Origin: an uncultured Clostridia bacterium
Lineage (GTDB): Bacteria; Bacillota; Clostridia; Christensenellales; Borkfalkiaceae
Length of the DNA: 50,132 nucleotides
Reading direction: 5' to 3'
Assembly: GCA_947626575.1 (NCBI GenBank)
Contig: CANQSR010000014.1
Location: forward strand, 1-50,132
Shown here piece by piece: positions 41,755 to 49,479 of this stretch. Position 1 is the stretch's first letter. The number at the start of each line of letters is the position of its first letter. Made by a program: the position numbers and the translations under genes. Below the pieces are notes generated by a model. The model did no database searches, was not told the origin of the DNA, and saw only the letters and a program-made list of their open reading frames with translations.

Positions 41755-42974
41755 AAGCGTGCGTCTTTACCCTCGGCTGCAAGCTGAACGAATCGGAGAG
41801 CGCGTCGCTCATGCGCGGCCTCGAAGAGATGGGGTACGAGGTGACCGATGCGCCCGGTGCGGCCGATCTATACCTTCTCAACACCTGCGCCGTGACCGCC
41901 GAGGCCGAGCGCAAGAGCAGGCAGGCCGTGGCGCGGATGCGCAAATTCAATCCCGCCGCGCCCGTCATCGTATTCGGCTGTGCCGCCGAGCATGACGCGG
42001 AGGCCTTTGCCGCCCGCGAGGGCGTCACGTTCGTCGCGGGCGCCATGCGCAAGGATAAGATCCTCTCCATGCTTCAAGAGCGGGGCGTCTGCATCGAGCG
42101 GGAAGAGGCCTTCTGCGAACTTCCCATGCCAAAAATGGCGCGTACGCGCGCTTTTTTGCGCGTGCAGGACGGATGCAACCGCTTTTGCTCGTATTGCCTC
42201 ATCCCCTATCTGAGGGGCAGGAGCCGTTCGCGGGCGGCGGCGAGCGTACTTGCGGAGGCGCGGGCATGCACGGCGAAGGAGATCGTTTTGACGGGCGTCG
42301 ACCTCTCCTCTTACCGTGACGGAGACGTCGGCCTCGACGGCCTCGTGCTTGCATTAAAAGATGTTCCCGCGCGCATCCGCTTGGGGTCGCTCGAAGTGAG
42401 CGCGGTGACGGACGCGCTGCTTTCGGCGATGCGGGCGGCAGGGACCGCGCCGCACTTCCACCTATCCTTGCAGAGCGGCTCCACGAAGGTCCTGCGCGCC
42501 ATGAACAGGCATTATACGCGGGAAGAATACCTTTCGGCCTGCCGAAAAATTTACGCGGCCTTCCCCGGCGCGGCCATCACGACGGATATCATCGTGGGCT
42601 TCCCTTCCGAAACGGAGGAGGACTTCGCCGAGTCGCTCTCCATCGTGGAGGAGGCGGGGTTTTCCAAGGTCCACGCCTTCCCGTTCTCCCCGCGCAAGGG
42701 GACGAACGCGGCCCGGCTCGAAGATATCCCGCCCGCCGTCAAATCCATGCGCATGGACCGCATGCTCGAAGCCGCCGCGGCCGCCGAAAAGCGGTATATA
42801 GAGAATAATCTCGGCAAGACCTTCACGGCGCTCTTCGAGGAGGACGGCGGCTATACCGAAAACTACATCCGTGTCTACAACAAGACCGCATCGGAGGGGG
42901 GCATGTACGAGGTGCGCCTGCTCAAACGGTGTGAAGGGGGCGCGGAATGCGAACTTCTCTCCCGCGTGGAGTAA
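41751..42974 (+). CDS. mtaB: tRNA t6A37 methylthiotransferase MtaB
   Basis: MtaB is a radical-SAM enzyme that converts t6A to ms2t6A at position 37 of tRNAs. The 407-residue protein has the N-terminal UPF0004 domain with cluster cysteines C10, C46 and C77, and the radical-SAM motif C142-x3-C146-x2-C149 (CNRFCSYC). LTGVDLSSY, HLSLQSGS and TDIIVGFPSETEEDF are the family blocks, and a C-terminal TRAM domain ends at RVE. The start overlaps rsmE. MtaB rather than MiaB is indicated by the LGCKLNE opening and LSLQSGS context. Confidence 0.92.
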   Translation: MKACVFTLGCKLNESESASLMRGLEEMGYEVTDAPGAADLYLLNTCAVTAEAERKSRQAVARMRKFNPAAPVIVFGCAAEHDAEAFAAREGVTFVAGAMRKDKILSMLQERGVCIEREEAFCELPMPKMARTRAFLRVQDGCNRFCSYCLIPYLRGRSRSRAAASVLAEARACTAKEIVLTGVDLSSYRDGDVGLDGLVLALKDVPARIRLGSLEVSAVTDALLSAMRAAGTAPHFHLSLQSGSTKVLRAMNRHYTREEYLSACRKIYAAFPGAAITTDIIVGFPSETEEDFAESLSIVEEAGFSKVHAFPFSPRKGTNAARLEDIPPAVKSMRMDRMLEAAAAAEKRYIENNLGKTFTALFEEDGGYTENYIRVYNKTASEGGMYEVRLLKRCEGGAECELLSRVE

Positions 42975-42988
42975 AATAAGGAGAAACC

Positions 42989-43324
42989 ATGGAGAACTGT
43001 ATTTTCTGCAAGATCGTCGCGGGGCAGCTTCCCGCATCCAAGGTCTATGAAGATGATGACATGATCGTCTTTAAGGACATCCGGCCCATCGCCAAGATCC
43101 ACCTTTTGGCCGTACCCAAGCAGCATTTCAAACTGCTTTCGGAGCTGAACGAAGAGCGCAGGGCGCTCGTGGGGCGTATGCTCGAAAAGATAGCTTCGAA
43201 CGCGCCCGCTTTCGGCCTCTCCGAGGGGTACCGCCTGATCATCAACCAGGGCGAGGAAGCGGGGCAAAGCGTACCCCATTTGCACATTCACATCCTCGGC
43301 GGGCAAAAACTCGGCTGGGAGTGA
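42989..43324 (+). CDS. HIT family nucleotide hydrolase
   Basis: This is an HIT/HINT protein of 111 residues. C4 and C7 (CIFCKIV) are the zinc ligands of the subgroup, FKDIRPIAKIHLLAVPKQH (28-46) is the dimer strand, and H97-x-H99-x-H101 (VPHLHIHILGG) is the catalytic histidine triad. Members hydrolyse purine-nucleoside phosphoramidates. GGAG precedes the ATG. It closes the prmA-rsmE-mtaB operon. A terminator-like hairpin follows at 43368. Confidence 0.94.
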   Translation: MENCIFCKIVAGQLPASKVYEDDDMIVFKDIRPIAKIHLLAVPKQHFKLLSELNEERRALVGRMLEKIASNAPAFGLSEGYRLIINQGEEAGQSVPHLHIHILGGQKLGWE

Positions 43325-43367
43325 AAGATAGGAAATCGTTCGTATAAAACGCGGCTTTGCCGTCCAT

Positions 43368-43401
43368 AATCCTTCCGTAATTTTCACGGGAGGATTTTTT
43401 T
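43368..43401 (+). terminator. Terminator-like hairpin carrying next gene's RBS
   Basis: AATCCTTCCGT (43368-43378) pairs with ACGGGAGGATT (43386-43396) with one G-U pair and a seven-base loop. Seven Ts follow and end at the base before the ATG at 43402. GGGAGGA in the 3' arm is the ribosome site of that gene. Its design is the same as at 31610-31664. Confidence 0.75.
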
Positions 43402-43821
43402 ATGCGCCTTGCACGGATAAAAATTTGCGCCGTTCTCATCGCGTCCGCGGTTCTGTGCCTGTTTTTGTGGGCGGCGCGGACCGCCCCCGTATTCGAAGGC
43501 GGCCTCTCCTATGAACTCTACACGGGGACGTCGTCCGCCGAGATCGTCTCCACAAACTGCCCCGCGCTTGCCAAGCTGTTCCGCGCGGACATCCGCGGCG
43601 AAAGCGTGCGCTACGCGGGCGACCGTCTGCACGACCTCATGGAGCGGTTTTCCCCCGAAATTTGTTTTACCGAGGAGGCCGCGGGCGTGACCAATTATTA
43701 TTGCTACACGCCCTCTCTCGGACATGGTATAGCCCTGCGCGGTCACACTGTCAACCTGCACATTGCGGTGGGCGAGGGATACACCGCGGCGGGTACGCCG
43801 CTGATCTTCGGCGGGTACTGA
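43402..43821 (+). CDS. YwmB-like secreted protein, tentative
   Basis: This is a 139-residue protein with an N-terminal membrane or signal segment (6-28, IKICAVLIASAVLCLFLWAA). The extracytoplasmic remainder ends with GVTNYYCYTPSL, VNLHIAVGEGY and TAAGTPLIFGGY. That C-terminal pattern resembles the YwmB/DUF1779 family as I remember it from Clostridia, but I hold this loosely. The start is set by GGGAGGA, which lies in the arm of a terminator-like hairpin. It is separated from the HIT gene by 77 bases and could be read by readthrough. It holds one CGGACATGG word at 43719. A mosaic repeat element begins at the base after the stop. Confidence 0.65.
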   Translation: MRLARIKICAVLIASAVLCLFLWAARTAPVFEGGLSYELYTGTSSAEIVSTNCPALAKLFRADIRGESVRYAGDRLHDLMERFSPEICFTEEAAGVTNYYCYTPSLGHGIALRGHTVNLHIAVGEGYTAAGTPLIFGGY

Positions 43822-44142
43822 TTCACGAAATTTGTTTGGCTGTAACCGTGCCTCCCCCCTTTTACCAGAGGGGTGGAACGGTGCAATTCTCATTCAACAG
43901 CCCTGTGGGCTGTGAATGGCACCGTGACAGGAGGCGTGGCCTTGCCGACGGGGTTTCGGCGGTCCCTGCCGCCGAAACAGGGTAGGGTAGGGGGTGTACA
44001 TCAACTTGCTCCAAACAAATTTCCGTGAGAGAAATGTACTTTTGCGCCTTAACCCGCTTATCCTCTCATTCGTTTCAACGGACAACAAGCGCTTGACGCG
44101 CAAATTGAGGGCGAAAACCAAAATGCGATTTTGGTTATTCGC
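43822..44142 (+). repeat. Mosaic element, copy 5 (large insert)
   Basis: The arms are TTCACGAAATTTGTTTGG (43822-43839) and CCAAACAAATTTCCGTGAG (44011-44029), with the CCAAA/TTTGG variant of copy 4. The insert of about 170 bases contains GTTTCGGCGG/CCGCCGAAAC (near 43954) and ACAGCCC/GGGCTGT hairpins. The tail ends with AACCAAAAT GCG ATTTTGGTT (44116-44136). It begins directly after a stop codon, like copy 1. Confidence 0.8.
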
Positions 44143-44490
44143 AGAAAATAGGAATGGGTTTACGGCGTCATTTCGCCCGCGCGAGGCTTCAATTGTAATC
44201 TAAGCGCGTCACGAGCCGCAGGCGAAGTAGGAGCAACGCGACGAAGTAGCCGAGCGTCATTCTGAGCCGAAACGGTTTGACTTTCAGCGAATTGCTCATC
44301 CGCGAAGAATCTTATTGCGACCAAGTATTGTGTAAAACGAGCATCGGACTTCGTACATCGGGATGTTTCGCTTACGCTCAACATGACGAGGGGGCATCGT
44401 CTGCGGCGCGGGCGCAAGAAAATTTTTGCGGGCATGTATAAACCGTGCGGAGGCGGTCAATCATCTACATACAAAATTCGGAGGCATGTC
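44143..44490. repeat. Repeat remnants before the M23 gene
   Basis: Repeat pieces at 44173-44400 match 2813-2870 (GCGCGAGGCTTC, then TAATC and CACGAGCCGCAGGCGAAG) and 47033-47170 (GTCATTCTGAGCCG and AACGGTTTG, GAATTGCTCATCCGCGAAGAATC, ATCGGACTTCGTACATCGGGAT). 44401-44490 looks unique and should hold the promoter of the M23 gene, but no clear -35/-10 pair is visible. Confidence 0.65.
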
Positions 44491-45135
44491 ATGGAAGAAA
44501 AAACAAAAAGCAAAAAGAGAGTGATCTACTATGCGGTCCTCGCGGCCTGCGCATTGCTGCTGATCACGGGCATCGTGCTGACGGTGTATTTCGTCACGCA
44601 GAGGAGCGAACCCATCGCGGATGATCCGCCCGTCGTGGAACCGGGCGGCGAGACCCCCGGCGGCGAAACGCCCCCCGCGGACGACCCGAATACGCCTTCG
44701 GGCGGCGAAGATGCGGTCAAGTTTGTCGCGCCGATCGACTATGAGGAGTACTCCGTCGTGTACGCGGACATCTATCACAACGAGACGACGGGGTGGTGGT
44801 ACCGCCATAACGCCATCGACTTCGACGCCGCGGCGGGGACCGAAGTAAGGTGCATGGCGGATGGCACCGTCGAATCGGTGAGCATCAGCAAGGAACTCGG
44901 CAACCTCATCGTCATCGACCACGGCGACGGCCTGAAAACCTTCTACCGCTTTGTGGAACCTACCGAAGGGCTTGCCGCAGGGCAGAAGGTGACGAAGGGC
45001 CAGAAGATCGGCGAAGTTGCCGCCGCGTACGGAAGCGAGGCGTGCGGCGGCGAGCATCTGCACCTCGAAATCACGCTGGGCGGCGACTATGTCGACCCCT
45101 CGGATTATTTGGAACCCGTCTTGGAAGAGAAGTGA
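44491..45135 (+). CDS. Membrane-anchored M23 peptidase (LytM domain)
   Basis: This is a 214-residue protein with one N-terminal membrane segment (11-36), a proline- and glycine-rich spacer with PGGETPGGETPP (50-72), and an extracytoplasmic M23 domain (80-205). The zinc ligands are intact: H106 and D110 (HNAIDF), and H189-x-H191 (HLHLE). It could be a peptidoglycan endopeptidase. Size, single anchor and LytM fold also fit SpoIIQ, the forespore channel protein, which keeps zinc ligands in Clostridia; spmAB in the window makes a sporulation role plausible but unproven. GGAGG precedes the ATG, and a strong terminator follows. Confidence 0.85.
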   Translation: MEEKTKSKKRVIYYAVLAACALLLITGIVLTVYFVTQRSEPIADDPPVVEPGGETPGGETPPADDPNTPSGGEDAVKFVAPIDYEEYSVVYADIYHNETTGWWYRHNAIDFDAAAGTEVRCMADGTVESVSISKELGNLIVIDHGDGLKTFYRFVEPTEGLAAGQKVTKGQKIGEVAAAYGSEACGGEHLHLEITLGGDYVDPSDYLEPVLEEK

Positions 45136-45141
45136 TCTTCC

Positions 45142-45179
45142 GCAAGGCGGCCGCAAGGTTTGCGGCCGCCTTGCTTTTT
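45142..45179 (+). terminator. Terminator of the M23 gene
   Basis: GCAAGGCGGCCGCAA (45142-45156) and TTGCGGCCGCCTTGC (45160-45174) pair perfectly with a GGT loop, followed by TTTTT. Confidence 0.95.
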
Positions 45180-45263
45180 GTCCGCCGTAAGACGTGCAAA
45201 GAAATACAAGCATAATGCGCGGGGCCGCGTCATACACATAATCCGATGATGAGGAGGTCCCGT

Positions 45264-46724
45264 ATGAAAAAAATCGTCTGTCTCGCGCTCACGGGGGCGC
45301 TGCTTCTGCCCGCCTTCGGGCTTGCCGCCTGCAACCGGCATTCCTGCGCCCGCAGCCACTATACCATCACGGGGGAATATTTCCCCGATACGCGCACGCT
45401 TTCGGCCGAGATGACCGTCGAGATGCCAAACGTGTCCGAAGTGAGCCTCGGCGAACTCAAATTCCAGCTCTGGCCCAACGCCTACCGCGAGGGCGCAAAG
45501 TTTACGCCCGTCTCCGAACGCTTTGCATCTCTCGCCTACTATGCGGGCAAGAATTACGGCGAGATCGAGATCAAGGGCGTCGGCGGCGCGGAGAGCTTCT
45601 GCGTGGAGGGCGAGGACGAAAACATCCTCTCGCTGAAACTCGCTTCCCCGCTTGCGCCGGGGGATTGCGCCACGGTCACCGTAAAATTCGAAACCGAGAT
45701 CGCGAAGATCAACCACCGCCTCGGCGTCACGGCGGATGCGGTCAATCTCGCGAATTTCTATCCCATCCTTTGCGACCTTGAAAAGGACGGCTTCCGCGAA
45801 TACGTCTATGCGTCGAGCGGCGACCCCTTCGTGAGCCTGCCCGCCGATTACGACGTCACGCTCACTATCCCCGAAACGTATGTGGCGGCCACGGGGTTTG
45901 CGGCCGAACAGCTCGCCGATGCCAATGCCGATGACGGAAAACAGGCATACCATGTCCGCGCCGAGGGGGTCAGAGACGTCGCCTTCATCCTCAGCAGCGG
46001 GTATGAAATCGCCACCGAAAAGGTGGGGGACGTCGAGGTCGCGTACTATCATTACAAGGACCAAGATCCCGCCGCGACGCTCCAAGCGGCGGCGGAGAGT
46101 TTGGCGTATTTCAGCGAGCAGTTCGGGCAGTATCCCTATCCGCGCTATGCGGTCGCCGAGACGGACCTTGCCTATGGGGGGATGGAATATCCCGCGCTGT
46201 CCTTCATTGCAACGGAGGCGGCGGGGGGCGACCGCGTGCAGGCCGTCGTCCACGAGACGGCCCACCAATGGTGGTATGCGATGGTCGGGAGCAACCAATT
46301 CGACGATGCGTGGCAGGATGAGGGGCTGGCGGAGTATTCCACGGCGATCTTCCTCGAAGCGCATCCCGATTACGGCGTCACATACGGCGATTTCATCCAA
46401 GCGTCGGAGCAGTCGTACCGCGCCTTTTTCTCGGTCTATTCGCAGGTCCACGGCGAGGCGAACACGGTGATGCACAGGCCGCTGACCTCGTTTTCGGGCG
46501 ACTATGAATACAGAAATATTGCGTACGATAAGGGGGTCATCCTGTTCGACCGCATCCGCGACGTGGCGGGGAGCAAGAAGCTGATGAGCGCATTGAAGCG
46601 GTATGCGGACACATGCAGTTGGAGCATTGCGGCGCCGGAGGACCTCATCAACTGTTTTACGAAGTCGGGTGCGAACGTCTCCGCGCTGTTCGATTCCTTC
46701 CTCGAAGGCAAATGCGTGATCTGA
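45264..46724 (+). CDS. M1-family metallopeptidase lipoprotein
   Basis: This is a secreted zinc aminopeptidase-like protein of 486 residues. The signal peptide ends LAAC (lipidated C23). A beta-rich N-terminal domain (30-250) precedes the gluzincin core: GGMEYP (305-310) is the substrate-binding exopeptidase motif, H330-E331-x2-H334 (HETAHQWW) with E353 (QDEGLAEY) the zinc site at the exact family spacing, and Y502-type tyrosine is probably in the NIAYDKGVILF region. The C-terminal armadillo domain of large M1 enzymes is absent, as in short bacterial members. The ATG at 45264 has GAGGAGG upstream. It contains one CGGACATGG word at 45950. Confidence 0.9.
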   Translation: MKKIVCLALTGALLLPAFGLAACNRHSCARSHYTITGEYFPDTRTLSAEMTVEMPNVSEVSLGELKFQLWPNAYREGAKFTPVSERFASLAYYAGKNYGEIEIKGVGGAESFCVEGEDENILSLKLASPLAPGDCATVTVKFETEIAKINHRLGVTADAVNLANFYPILCDLEKDGFREYVYASSGDPFVSLPADYDVTLTIPETYVAATGFAAEQLADANADDGKQAYHVRAEGVRDVAFILSSGYEIATEKVGDVEVAYYHYKDQDPAATLQAAAESLAYFSEQFGQYPYPRYAVAETDLAYGGMEYPALSFIATEAAGGDRVQAVVHETAHQWWYAMVGSNQFDDAWQDEGLAEYSTAIFLEAHPDYGVTYGDFIQASEQSYRAFFSVYSQVHGEANTVMHRPLTSFSGDYEYRNIAYDKGVILFDRIRDVAGSKKLMSALKRYADTCSWSIAAPEDLINCFTKSGANVSALFDSFLEGKCVI

Positions 46725-47232
46725 CCTCTTCGCCTCTCTCGTCGCCCCTTTGAGGGGAGATGTCACGAGTTTACGAGTGACAGAGGGGTTTTGAAGGCTT
46801 CCCCCTTTGGGGGGAAGCTGTCACCAAAGGTGACTGATGAGGGGCGTTATTTCTTGTCCCCATCTTCCACGTCATTCCGAACGCATGTGAGGAATCTCGT
46901 TCCGCTGTCAAGCGGCCGAGCCTGAGGTCTCGTCGCCCCTTTTAGGGGAGATGTCACGAGCTTGCGAGTGACAGAGGGGTTTTTGAAGGGGAGGCTCCGC
47001 CCGCAGGGCGGTGGTGGGGGGGGGACCCCCACGTCATTCTGAGCCGTAACGGTTTGTCTTTCAACGAACTGCTCATCCGCGAAGAATCCTATTGCGACTA
47101 AGCTCAGTGTAAGCGGACTTCGTAATTCGGGATCCTTCGCTTCGCTACTTCGCCTTCGGCTCGTGACGGCCTTCGATAATAAACAGAAGCATCGGCCGCT
47201 CAGGATGACGCCGTTTTCCTTTCCGAAAACAA
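46725..47232. repeat. Interspersed repeat cluster
   Basis: There is no gene. Two copies of a CTCGTCGCCCCTT ... AGGGGAGATGTCACGAG ... GTGACAGAGGGGTTTTGAAG repeat (46738-46797 and 46930-46987), a GAAGCTGTCACC ... GGTGACTGATGAGG piece, a GTGGGGGGGG GC-rich block, and GTCATTCTGAGCCG with CTCATCCGCGAAGAATCC shared with 44255-44312. GTGACGGCCTTCGATAATAA (47172) is shared with 389-412. Confidence 0.75.
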
Positions 47233-47261
47233 TTGCAATTTTCTTCCGCAAGGGGTATAAT
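47233..47261 (+). promoter_or_regulatory. Promoter of the FmdB-type gene
   Basis: TTGCAA (47233-47238), a 17-base spacer and TATAAT (47256-47261). Confidence 0.82.
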
Positions 47262-47290
47262 GGGCATGAATAAAGCGAGGAGGCTTGGTC

Positions 47291-47488
47291 ATGCCCATTC
47301 TTTCCTATCAATGTACGCAGTGCGGATTTGAATTTGAAGAACTCGTCAAGAGACACGATGAAGGGGTACCATGTCCGAAGTGCGGGGCCGCTTCCGTGCG
47401 GAAATGGTCGGGCGAGATGTACTCTTCCACGGGCAAGCCGCCCAAAAAATGCAACGGCAAATGTTCGGAGTGCAGCGGCTGCCATTGA
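47291..47488 (+). CDS. FmdB-family zinc-ribbon protein (65 aa)
   Basis: This is a small cytoplasmic zinc-ribbon protein. MPILSYQCTQCGFEFEEL with C8 and C11, then C28 and C31 (VPCPKCG) make the FmdB-type CxxC pair. The C-terminal tail adds five more cysteines/histidine in KKCNGKCSECSGCH, a possible second metal site. FmdB proteins have been called putative regulators on the basis of the methylotroph locus, but their role here is unknown. GAGGAGG precedes the ATG. The second CxxC is encoded by a CGGACATGG word (47369). Confidence 0.9.
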   Translation: MPILSYQCTQCGFEFEELVKRHDEGVPCPKCGAASVRKWSGEMYSSTGKPPKKCNGKCSECSGCH

Positions 47489-47496
47489 ATAAAACC

Positions 47497-47525
47497 GCCC
47501 CCGCATGCTACATGCCTGCGGGGGC
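47497..47525. terminator. Terminator between convergent genes
   Basis: GCCCCCGCA (47497-47505) and TGCGGGGGC (47517-47525) pair, extended inside by CATG/CATG. On the minus strand GGTTTTATT follows and ends the LRR gene; on the plus strand TTATAG is a weak tail. Confidence 0.8.
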
Positions 47526-47543
47526 TTATAGTTAGGCTTATAA

Positions 47544-49388
47544 TCAGTTGTCTGTTTTTTCGAGATACCAATCTCTGTTTGAGTATTGTTTCAAATAATT
47601 CGCCGCGTCGGCGTGATCCGAAAGCTGTGATTGCGTGAAATGGATGTCCTCGCCTCCGGCCGTCTCGCGTGAGACTTTCCAATTTCCGCCTCCCGTAAAG
47701 GTCGCGGAAGTGAGAGGACAATTTGCCAGCGCGCCCCGTTTGATACAGTTCAGCGCGCGGGGAAGAACGATTTCCGCGAGAGAAGTGCAGCCCGCAAAGG
47801 TATCGACTTGCAGCCAATCGACTTTTTCGGGGATCTCGATTTTCGTAAGTGCGGTACACCCCATGAAAGCTTCCAACTTGATCTCTTCCAATTGCGAGGG
47901 GAGAAGAATGTGTTCGAGCGCGGTGCAGTTTTCGAAGGCATTCATGCCGATCACCGTCACGCTTTCGGCGAGCGTTACGTCCGTAAGGGAAGCGCACCCG
48001 AAGAAGCACATGGTGGGGATCTCTTGCAATCCCGCCTCTATCGTGACGGCTTCGAGTCCGCTCTCCTTAAACGCCGCGTTGTCGATATAGGTTACTTCCG
48101 AGGGGATCGTGATGCTTTTAAGTCCTTTCCTTCCTGAGAACGCCCTGCCGTAAATATCCGTCACGGTTCCGTCGCTTGGAATGACGCTTGCGGCGCTCCC
48201 CCAAAGCAAGGCATGATCTTCCTTGCGGATGAGGTTGTTTCCCGCGCCGGAATAGACGGCGTTTTCTTCGTCCACTTCGATCGTTTCGAGGTCGCAACCG
48301 TCGAAAACATTCATGTCGATGAAACTGCATGCCGCGGGAATGCGGACGGACTTTAATCCCGTATCCTCAAAACATCTCCAACCGATAGACTGCACGCTAT
48401 CGGGAAGTACGGCGGTTTTGAGATTCTCACAGCAGTAGAACGCAAAATCCCCGATCGAAGTTACGCTGCTCCCGAAAGCCGCGCGTTCGAGTGAGCCGCA
48501 TTGCGTGAACGCATTCTCCGGAATGATTTTTACGTTTTCACCGAATGTCACGCTTCGTAAATTTGTACAGTTCTCAAAAACAGGATCCCAGCTATCCCCC
48601 GCTTCGGTGCAATTTTCCGCATTCCAGATGACGCTCGTAAGCCCTGTGCAATCTTTGAATGCGGAACAACCGATTGCGTTCACCGTCTCCGGGATCCACG
48701 CGAGTTTGATTTTTTCTGACGCACCGTCCGTTCCCGTTTTGGCAAAAGCACCTTCGCCGATTTCCTTGACAGGCTGGTCGTTATGGGTCGAAGGGATGAC
48801 GAGCGTGGCGGTGTCGGCGGTACCCATGCCCGTGACGATGTATCCCGATCCGTCCTTGGTCGGTTCATAGGCGAGTCCCTGCGTGTCTTGCAGAGTATAG
48901 CCGCATACCGTACAGCTTTTTCCGTCGAACGTATGCTCCGCCGTGTCTTTTTTTGTTTGGCAGACGGAGCATTCTTTATAATGTTCTGTGTCGTCGGAAA
49001 CCCAATCTCCGAATTGATGCCCCGCCGCATGTGCCGTAGTCTCGTCTTTCCCGATTTCCTGTTTTCCGTCCGCGTCGGAAAAGTACTTTCCGCAGACGTT
49101 ACACTCCCAATAATCGATCGTGCCGTCGTCGGTGCAGGTTGCGTCGCTTCCGGTGTGCTTTTTGAGGTCGTGTTTTCCTGTTGCGGGGATAATTTGCGTG
49201 TCTTTTTCCCCGCAGGCGCATTCACGTTCTTTTTCACCCGCCTCCGAACAGGTGGGTGCTTTCGTTTCCGACCATTCCGACCATACATGCGTATGTTCGG
49301 GTTCGGGCGATGGCGCAGTGGGGGCGCACCCATATAGGAAAGCCGCGCCCAACGCAAGGAAGCATGCAATTTGCTTGATTTTTTTCAT
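47544..49388 (-). CDS. BspA-type leucine-rich-repeat lipoprotein
   Basis: This is a 614-residue surface lipoprotein. The signal peptide ends FLYGC (lipidated C21). A region at about 30-165 carries three cysteine/tryptophan units of the kind common in gut Bacillota surface proteins (HVWSEWSETKAPTC, then ECACGEK; WECNVCGKYF; ECSVCQ and CTVCGY). A solenoid of LRR_5 (BspA/TpLRR) repeats from about 200 to 560 follows, with units such as SVTSIGDFAFYCCENLKTAVLP and EVTYIDNAAFKESGLEAVTI. These proteins mediate adhesion or host and polysaccharide contact. AAGGAG precedes the ATG. Base composition is visibly lower in GC than most neighbours, which suggests acquisition. It is divergent from an XRE repressor, with an operator on its promoter. 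Confidence 0.9.
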   Translation of the reverse strand: MKKIKQIACFLALGAAFLYGCAPTAPSPEPEHTHVWSEWSETKAPTCSEAGEKERECACGEKDTQIIPATGKHDLKKHTGSDATCTDDGTIDYWECNVCGKYFSDADGKQEIGKDETTAHAAGHQFGDWVSDDTEHYKECSVCQTKKDTAEHTFDGKSCTVCGYTLQDTQGLAYEPTKDGSGYIVTGMGTADTATLVIPSTHNDQPVKEIGEGAFAKTGTDGASEKIKLAWIPETVNAIGCSAFKDCTGLTSVIWNAENCTEAGDSWDPVFENCTNLRSVTFGENVKIIPENAFTQCGSLERAAFGSSVTSIGDFAFYCCENLKTAVLPDSVQSIGWRCFEDTGLKSVRIPAACSFIDMNVFDGCDLETIEVDEENAVYSGAGNNLIRKEDHALLWGSAASVIPSDGTVTDIYGRAFSGRKGLKSITIPSEVTYIDNAAFKESGLEAVTIEAGLQEIPTMCFFGCASLTDVTLAESVTVIGMNAFENCTALEHILLPSQLEEIKLEAFMGCTALTKIEIPEKVDWLQVDTFAGCTSLAEIVLPRALNCIKRGALANCPLTSATFTGGGNWKVSRETAGGEDIHFTQSQLSDHADAANYLKQYSNRDWYLEKTDN

Positions 49389-49417
49389 AAAGTGGCTCCT
49401 TTGAAGTATTTTCTACA

Positions 49418-49446
49418 ATTTTATCACAAAATGACACATATGTCAA
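49418..49446 (-). promoter_or_regulatory. Consensus promoter of the LRR lipoprotein gene
   Basis: On the minus strand, TTGACA (49446-49441), a 17-base spacer and TAAAAT (49423-49418). Confidence 0.88.
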
Positions 49447-49465
49447 TATCTCATTTTGAGATATT
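49445..49465. promoter_or_regulatory. Operator candidate between LRR and XRE genes
   Basis: AATATCTCA (49445-49453), three Ts and TGAGATATT (49457-49465) form a perfect 9-bp inverted repeat. It overlaps the first bases of the LRR gene's -35 box and ends 14 bases before the XRE start codon, so a bound dimer could repress both genes. Confidence 0.7.
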
Positions 49466-49479
49466 CTAAAATTATTTTC

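Larger units (their letters stand above)
3213..47377. repeat. Dispersed 9-mer CGGACATGG (about 18 sites)
   Basis: Exact copies start, on the plus strand, at 3213, 17377, 18264, 20601, 21914, 34818, 36204 and 43719. On the minus strand (read as CCATGTCCG) they start at 12016, 15450, 18951, 25850, 31035, 33112, 41258, 41564, 45950 and 47369. The bases after the word are usually TAT, TAC or GGT. Near copies with one change lie at about 7811, 18604, 26902, 29108, 31061, 37640 and 48821. The sites are counted by eye. Two lie between genes and the rest lie inside genes in many different frames. See the first finding. Confidence 0.75.

Noticed and set aside
3213-47377. CGGACATGG as the Chi site of the AddAB enzyme encoded here
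   Set aside because: Known AddAB Chi sites are 5-8 bases and strand-biased; the word is 9 or more bases and about equal on both strands. A whole-genome skew test could reopen this.
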